Origin: Hondaea fermentalgiana
Lineage: Eukaryota > Sar > Bigyra > Thraustochytrida > Thraustochytriidae
Length of the DNA: 64,000 bases
Direction of reading: 5' to 3'
Assembly: GCA_014084085.1 (NCBI GenBank)
Contig: NPFB01000038.1
Coordinates: 45,726 to 109,725, forward strand
How positions within the stretch are numbered: the stretch's first letter is position 1; every line of letters begins with the position of its first letter. Shown one piece after another: positions 60,551 to 64,000 of the stretch. The notes under the pieces are model-generated. The model was not told the DNA's origin, made no database searches, and saw nothing but the letters and a program-made list of their open reading frames with translations. Made by a program: the position numbers and the translations under genes.

Positions 60551-62920
60551 TCAGCGATCCTCACCCCGCGCACAAGCCTCTTGGTCACTCAGACTCTGAG
60601 ACTCTGATGTCGTTGGCGACTCGTTTGAGAGACCTACAGTGCGTTGTTCAGCGTTGTCGAGAGAGTCCGCCACAGGGATCTCTTTGATTACTTGGATACG
60701 GGAAGATTTATTCTTTCGCGCCTGATGAACGAGCGCAAACAGAGACTCGATTGTCGATCCCTTGTGCCATACGCAGTCACATCCCGCCGAGAGAAAGCTC
60801 GATTGCGTCTCATCGTCAGCATTGCCTGTCACGGCGATGATCAGCGAACTCTTGTCAAATTCACGGATGCGTTTCGTTGCTTCGATACCGTCCATGATTG
60901 GCATGTGGCGATCCATAAGGATGACAGAGATATTTTTGCCTTTGGTTGAAGCAAGCTTGACAGCCTCTTGACCATTCGGGGCCTCGTAAAAAGCTGTTCT
61001 TGGGCCGCAACGCCTGGTCAGCATACGCCGAAGGAGCGCCCTGTTTACTGGCGAATCGTCAACGATGAGAACATTGGCCTCTTTCCAGTCGGGATGCTTG
61101 CTTGCTGGTGGATGTTTCACCTTTGCATCAAATTGAGATGCAGCCTTGAGTACCGGTTCCATCGATTTTTCAGTATTCTCAGCAGTCTCGGGAGAAAGAC
61201 ATGTCGTCGCATTCGGATTAAGAGGAAGACGTGCACGACCCGTAAAGGTCGTGCCATGTCCGCGCTGTGAGCGAACCTCGAGAGCTCCGTGTGGGTAGGC
61301 TCGCATGATGTTCCTAGCGAAATAGAGACCAAGCCCCGAGCCCCCGTAGCCGAACTCGTCCGCAGACCGTGCCTGCGCAAAGGGCTGAAAGAGTTTGCCA
61401 AGCTTGTCCTCTGTCATCCCGCAGCCTGTGTCACTAACAGAGAAGACTAGTTCCATATCTGACGATGAATCCGGCACGGGAGAGCATGAGACGTGTAGCC
61501 GAATCGCCCCCGAGGTGGTAAATTTGACTGCGTTGGATATGATATTTGTAACGACCTGCATGAACTTTTCCGGATTTCCCATAATCTCTACGTTGAGAGA
61601 ACCGTGCGCAGACGCTTCAAAGTCCAGATCAATGTTTCGCCGTACGCTCTCCTTGCCGTAGTCTCTTGCACGCTCAAAGAGATCGACCCCAACGCAAAAG
61701 GGGCGCGCGGATCCACGCCAATCGACCTCGCCGGCAGTCTCGAGGCGGTGCATTTGCAAGACATCGTCAAAAAGGCTCTGGATCATGCTGTGCGCGCGGC
61801 CTAGGGTTTTCGCGGCATCCATGATGGAGGCAACGAGCTCATCAGAGGTGACGGCGCCTTCGGCGACGCACTGGAGGTCCTCGAGGGCGCCCCGGGCTTG
61901 GAAAAAGTGATTGCGGTATTCGTGTGCCGTGTAGGAGAGCACCATGTGAAGTTTTTGCGTACTTTCCTTGTGCTTGTTTTGCAAGGCTTCGATGTACGAC
62001 GCATGTCTTCGTTTGATATCGGCCTCATGCTCAATTTGCACGCGCTCAAGCTCATCAATGTTTTCTTGAAAGATTCGCTCGCGCTCGTACTCTTCGACCT
62101 TGGCTTCGAGGCGCAGCACGCGCTCCTGCATTGCTGGCAGTACAAGTCCGATGGAGATGGCGAGCATGGACAGTGGGAAACCAACCTCTCGGTGCCAAAA
62201 CCACTCGCTCCTGAGCATGGGTATGGCCAAGAAGCCGAGCGAGTAGAGGAAAAAAGCGGAAAAGCTCTCAAAGTAGAGCGCCATGTACAGCTGACGGCAC
62301 ATGGCGATGGTAAAGAAGACGCCGGCATTCCCCGGGGCGTTGGAGTGCGAGAACGCTTCGACGGCGATGCTTGCGCGGAGAAAGTCTGGCCAGGATGCGA
62401 GCCATATTGAAAAGTCGTCCTGGATCTGCGTGAGCAAGGACTGCAAGAAGCCGATGCACGCAAAGATGACTGTTTTCTTCGCGTACGTGGTCACGTCGGG
62501 CGAGGGAAAGTAGAGCGCGGGCGAAGCGACCAGGAAGATGAACGTCAGCAGCAGCATGAAGGACCACCCTGCCATCGCCCGCGTCTGATGCAGCTCCGCC
62601 ATGTACACCGGATGGCGTCTGTACTTGCTGACGAGGCCTAGCGCGGCGTCGACGCGCTGCGGCGCGCCGGCGAGGAGTTTTTCGTGAAAACGGCCAGTGC
62701 TCGTGACGAGGGCCAGCCCGGCCTGTAGAGTGACGAACCATGGCGGGCGGCGTCGCGCCAGGACTTCGAGCCGTTTCTGCACGAAGCGGGCGCCCACCTC
62801 GCGCAGCACAAGCGGCACGAGGCAGCCCAGCAGGACGGCCTTAACGTCCTCGACGCTCACGTACTGGCTCCACTCCTGCGTCTGCCGCGGCACCAGCGGG
62901 TCTCCCTCGAGGCCGTCCAT
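60551..62920 (-). CDS. Membrane hybrid histidine kinase with receiver domain
   Basis: 789 residues. The N-terminal half has several hydrophobic segments between about 25 and 260 (FMLLLTFIFLVASPALYF, VIFACIGFLQSLL, FFLYSLGFLAIPML, SMLAISIGLVLPAM), then a coiled-coil linker (about 265-325). The phospho-acceptor region reads SYTAHEYRNHF with H333; the usual HExRxPL is altered because the proline is missing. The ATPase domain has an N box (NIISNAVKF), G1 (DTGCGM) and G2 (GGSGLGL). A receiver domain ends the protein: VLIVDDSPVNR, phospho-acceptor D670 in ILMDRHMPIMDG, and AVTGNA. It would pass phosphate from His to its own Asp and then to an HPt protein not present here. The ATG at 62920 was chosen; there is no ATG further upstream in frame. 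Confidence 0.9.
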   Translation of the reverse strand: MDGLEGDPLVPRQTQEWSQYVSVEDVKAVLLGCLVPLVLREVGARFVQKRLEVLARRRPPWFVTLQAGLALVTSTGRFHEKLLAGAPQRVDAALGLVSKYRRHPVYMAELHQTRAMAGWSFMLLLTFIFLVASPALYFPSPDVTTYAKKTVIFACIGFLQSLLTQIQDDFSIWLASWPDFLRASIAVEAFSHSNAPGNAGVFFTIAMCRQLYMALYFESFSAFFLYSLGFLAIPMLRSEWFWHREVGFPLSMLAISIGLVLPAMQERVLRLEAKVEEYERERIFQENIDELERVQIEHEADIKRRHASYIEALQNKHKESTQKLHMVLSYTAHEYRNHFFQARGALEDLQCVAEGAVTSDELVASIMDAAKTLGRAHSMIQSLFDDVLQMHRLETAGEVDWRGSARPFCVGVDLFERARDYGKESVRRNIDLDFEASAHGSLNVEIMGNPEKFMQVVTNIISNAVKFTTSGAIRLHVSCSPVPDSSSDMELVFSVSDTGCGMTEDKLGKLFQPFAQARSADEFGYGGSGLGLYFARNIMRAYPHGALEVRSQRGHGTTFTGRARLPLNPNATTCLSPETAENTEKSMEPVLKAASQFDAKVKHPPASKHPDWKEANVLIVDDSPVNRALLRRMLTRRCGPRTAFYEAPNGQEAVKLASTKGKNISVILMDRHMPIMDGIEATKRIREFDKSSLIIAVTGNADDETQSSFLSAGCDCVWHKGSTIESLFALVHQARKNKSSRIQVIKEIPVADSLDNAEQRTVGLSNESPTTSESQSLSDQEACARGEDR

Positions 62921-63879
62921 GGCACACGCAAAACACCTCCTCGCGAGCAGCACCGCGACCGCCGCCGGGGCCGTCACGCGCGCGAGATCGCCCAAGAGCG
63001 AGGCGCTGGGAAGCCCGGTTTCCCGGGCCGCCGCGCGGGAGGGGCCCCGCGGTGCGGCGCGGCGCGGCGCGCGGAGAGGAGAGGAGAGGAGAGGAGAGGA
63101 GAGGAGCGGGGACGGGAGGAGAGGCGCGCCGGGCGGCCTCGCGCCTGGCCGGGCGGCGCTGCGCTGTGCTGGGCGCGGCAGCGCGTTCGGATGGTTTTGA
63201 ATCTGGTTTTGAAACTAGCGAGGAAACGCGACGATGAAGAGCGCTTCGTGCCCGGGACGGCGGCGCCTGCTCGCCTGCTCGCCTGCCCGCCTGCCCGCTC
63301 GCTCGCTCGCTCGCACGAGGCTCGCGCCGAGCTCGCCAGCTTCTGCCTGTCCTGCGCGACGCGCGGCTCCGGCGTCGCGCGCGGGCGTGGCCGGACACTG
63401 CGGACGATTGTGGCGACTCCAAAGCGATCTGGCCAGGCCTTGCGCCGCGGACGCCTCCGCCGCTTTCCGCGCTCTTCCCGCCGCGCGTCTCGCGTGGCCT
63501 CGCGTGGCCTCGCGTGGCCTCGCGTGGTCTCGCGTGGCCTCGCGTCGCGTCTATCTCGCGTGGCCTCGCGTGGCCTCGCGTCGCGCGGGTTTGCCTGACG
63601 AGTTGATTGGTCACAGCTTTGCCGCAACGAGGCGCGGAATGCACTTGGGACGCCAAGGTGCGACCCCCACCTCGCCTCTCCTGCCCGCGCCCAGCCTCGC
63701 GCCGGCCCCGGCCAGCCTGCGCTCCCGCTCGCGTCTGCTCTCGCTCTTGCTCGCGCCCTTGCTCGCGCCCTCGCCCGGGGTGTCGATGGCGCGATGGACG
63801 TGTGTCTAAGCCCGCGCGATGCGTGTATGTATGTATATGCACGTCCGCGTGCATGAATTGCACCTCTCTTTTGGGACCT
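62921..63879. other. GC-rich upstream region of the histidine kinase
   Basis: About 960 bp without a supported gene. It contains a GGAGA pentanucleotide run at 63072-63106, a CGCCTGC-type repeat around 63265-63310 and a degenerate 10-bp tandem repeat at 63491-63590. Confidence 0.55.
63491..63590 (+). repeat. 10-bp tandem repeat (CGCGTGGCCT)n
   Basis: Five consecutive units, one with a single change, then a short interruption and about two more. Confidence 0.92.
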
Positions 63880-64000
63880 CGGCCGTCTGCAAAATGGACG
63901 ACGGAACATCCATCGCCCTCATTCGCCGCGTACACCATCGCGTACCACGCCGCCGTCAGCAGGTTCTCCACGCGCTTGAGTTCGAGCAGAACGGCCAGCT
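63880..64000 (-). CDS. Possible partial coding region at right edge
   Basis: Read on the minus strand from the window edge, the frame encodes LAVLLELKRVENLLTAAWYA, then MVYAANEGDG, with nearly all third positions G or C, as in the confirmed genes here. The frame stays open further, but the codon bias fades after about residue 35, so an exon end is likely near 63880-63900. No clear donor was found. Too short to assign. Confidence 0.3.

Noticed and set aside
63491..63590. CRISPR-like array
   Set aside because: 10-bp units without spacers; an ordinary tandem repeat in a eukaryotic genome.
62841..63971. 376-codon minus-strand frame at the right edge
   Set aside because: Overlaps the histidine kinase start and reads through 5-bp and 10-bp repeats; only its first 35-40 codons look coding.

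Overview
The window looks like nuclear DNA of a GC-rich, intron-poor protist. Most genes are single open reading frames of 1-7 kb with strongly G/C-ending codons. The gene content is eukaryotic: a kinesin, USB1, NSUN2, eIF2B-delta, TBC Rab-GAPs, PHD/ELM2 chromatin protein, a three-repeat Myb factor, a hybrid histidine kinase and calcium-binding proteins. The few introns seen are short (107-190 bp) with GTAAGT/GTGAGT donors. This mix fits a stramenopile such as a thraustochytrid (Labyrinthulomycetes). That placement is an inference from gene style, not something the sequence proves. Three runs of N (1-65, 41095-41194, 53423-53522) show a draft scaffold; two of them hide the 5' ends of genes.

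Layout. 131-922 (-): 5' part of a leucine-rich-repeat gene in which each 28-residue repeat is its own 84-bp exon. 1692-4010 (-): kinesin. 4611-6863 (-): a fused nucleoside phosphorylase plus methylthioadenosine deaminase. 7403-8140 (+): USB1. 8616-9491 (+): unknown protein. 9743-11329 (+): TBC protein. 11479-16482 (-): giant LRR protein. 17043-18386 (+): FAD oxidoreductase. 18767-20146 and 21698-22918 (both -): two related EGF-like/seven-helix membrane proteins. 22919-28885: gene-poor, with pentanucleotide microsatellites and decayed repeats. 28886-31477 (-): NSUN2. 32346-33764 (+): eIF2B-delta. 34102-40776 (-): ELM2/PLU-1/PHD protein. 42036-43436 (-): three-exon EF-hand gene. 43437-49803: gene-free and simple-repeat-rich. 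49804-52701 (+): polyglutamine Myb factor. 53524-56280 (+): PARP-like/TLDc protein. 57044-58174 (-): EF-hand/RGS protein. 59254-60231 (+): Bub2/Cdc16-like TBC protein. 60551-62920 (-): hybrid histidine kinase.

The genes do not form operons. Neighbours are often divergent and share 0.5-1.1 kb spacers that must hold both promoters. The best candidates for something undescribed are: the two-step methylthioadenosine deaminase/phosphorylase fusion, whose base-binding residues point to a 6-oxopurine substrate; the exon-per-repeat LRR array; the tandem EGF/seven-helix pair; the PARP-like/coiled-coil/TLDc protein; the EF-hand/RGS protein; and a family of GCARR pentanucleotide arrays lying in sense orientation 5' of several genes.
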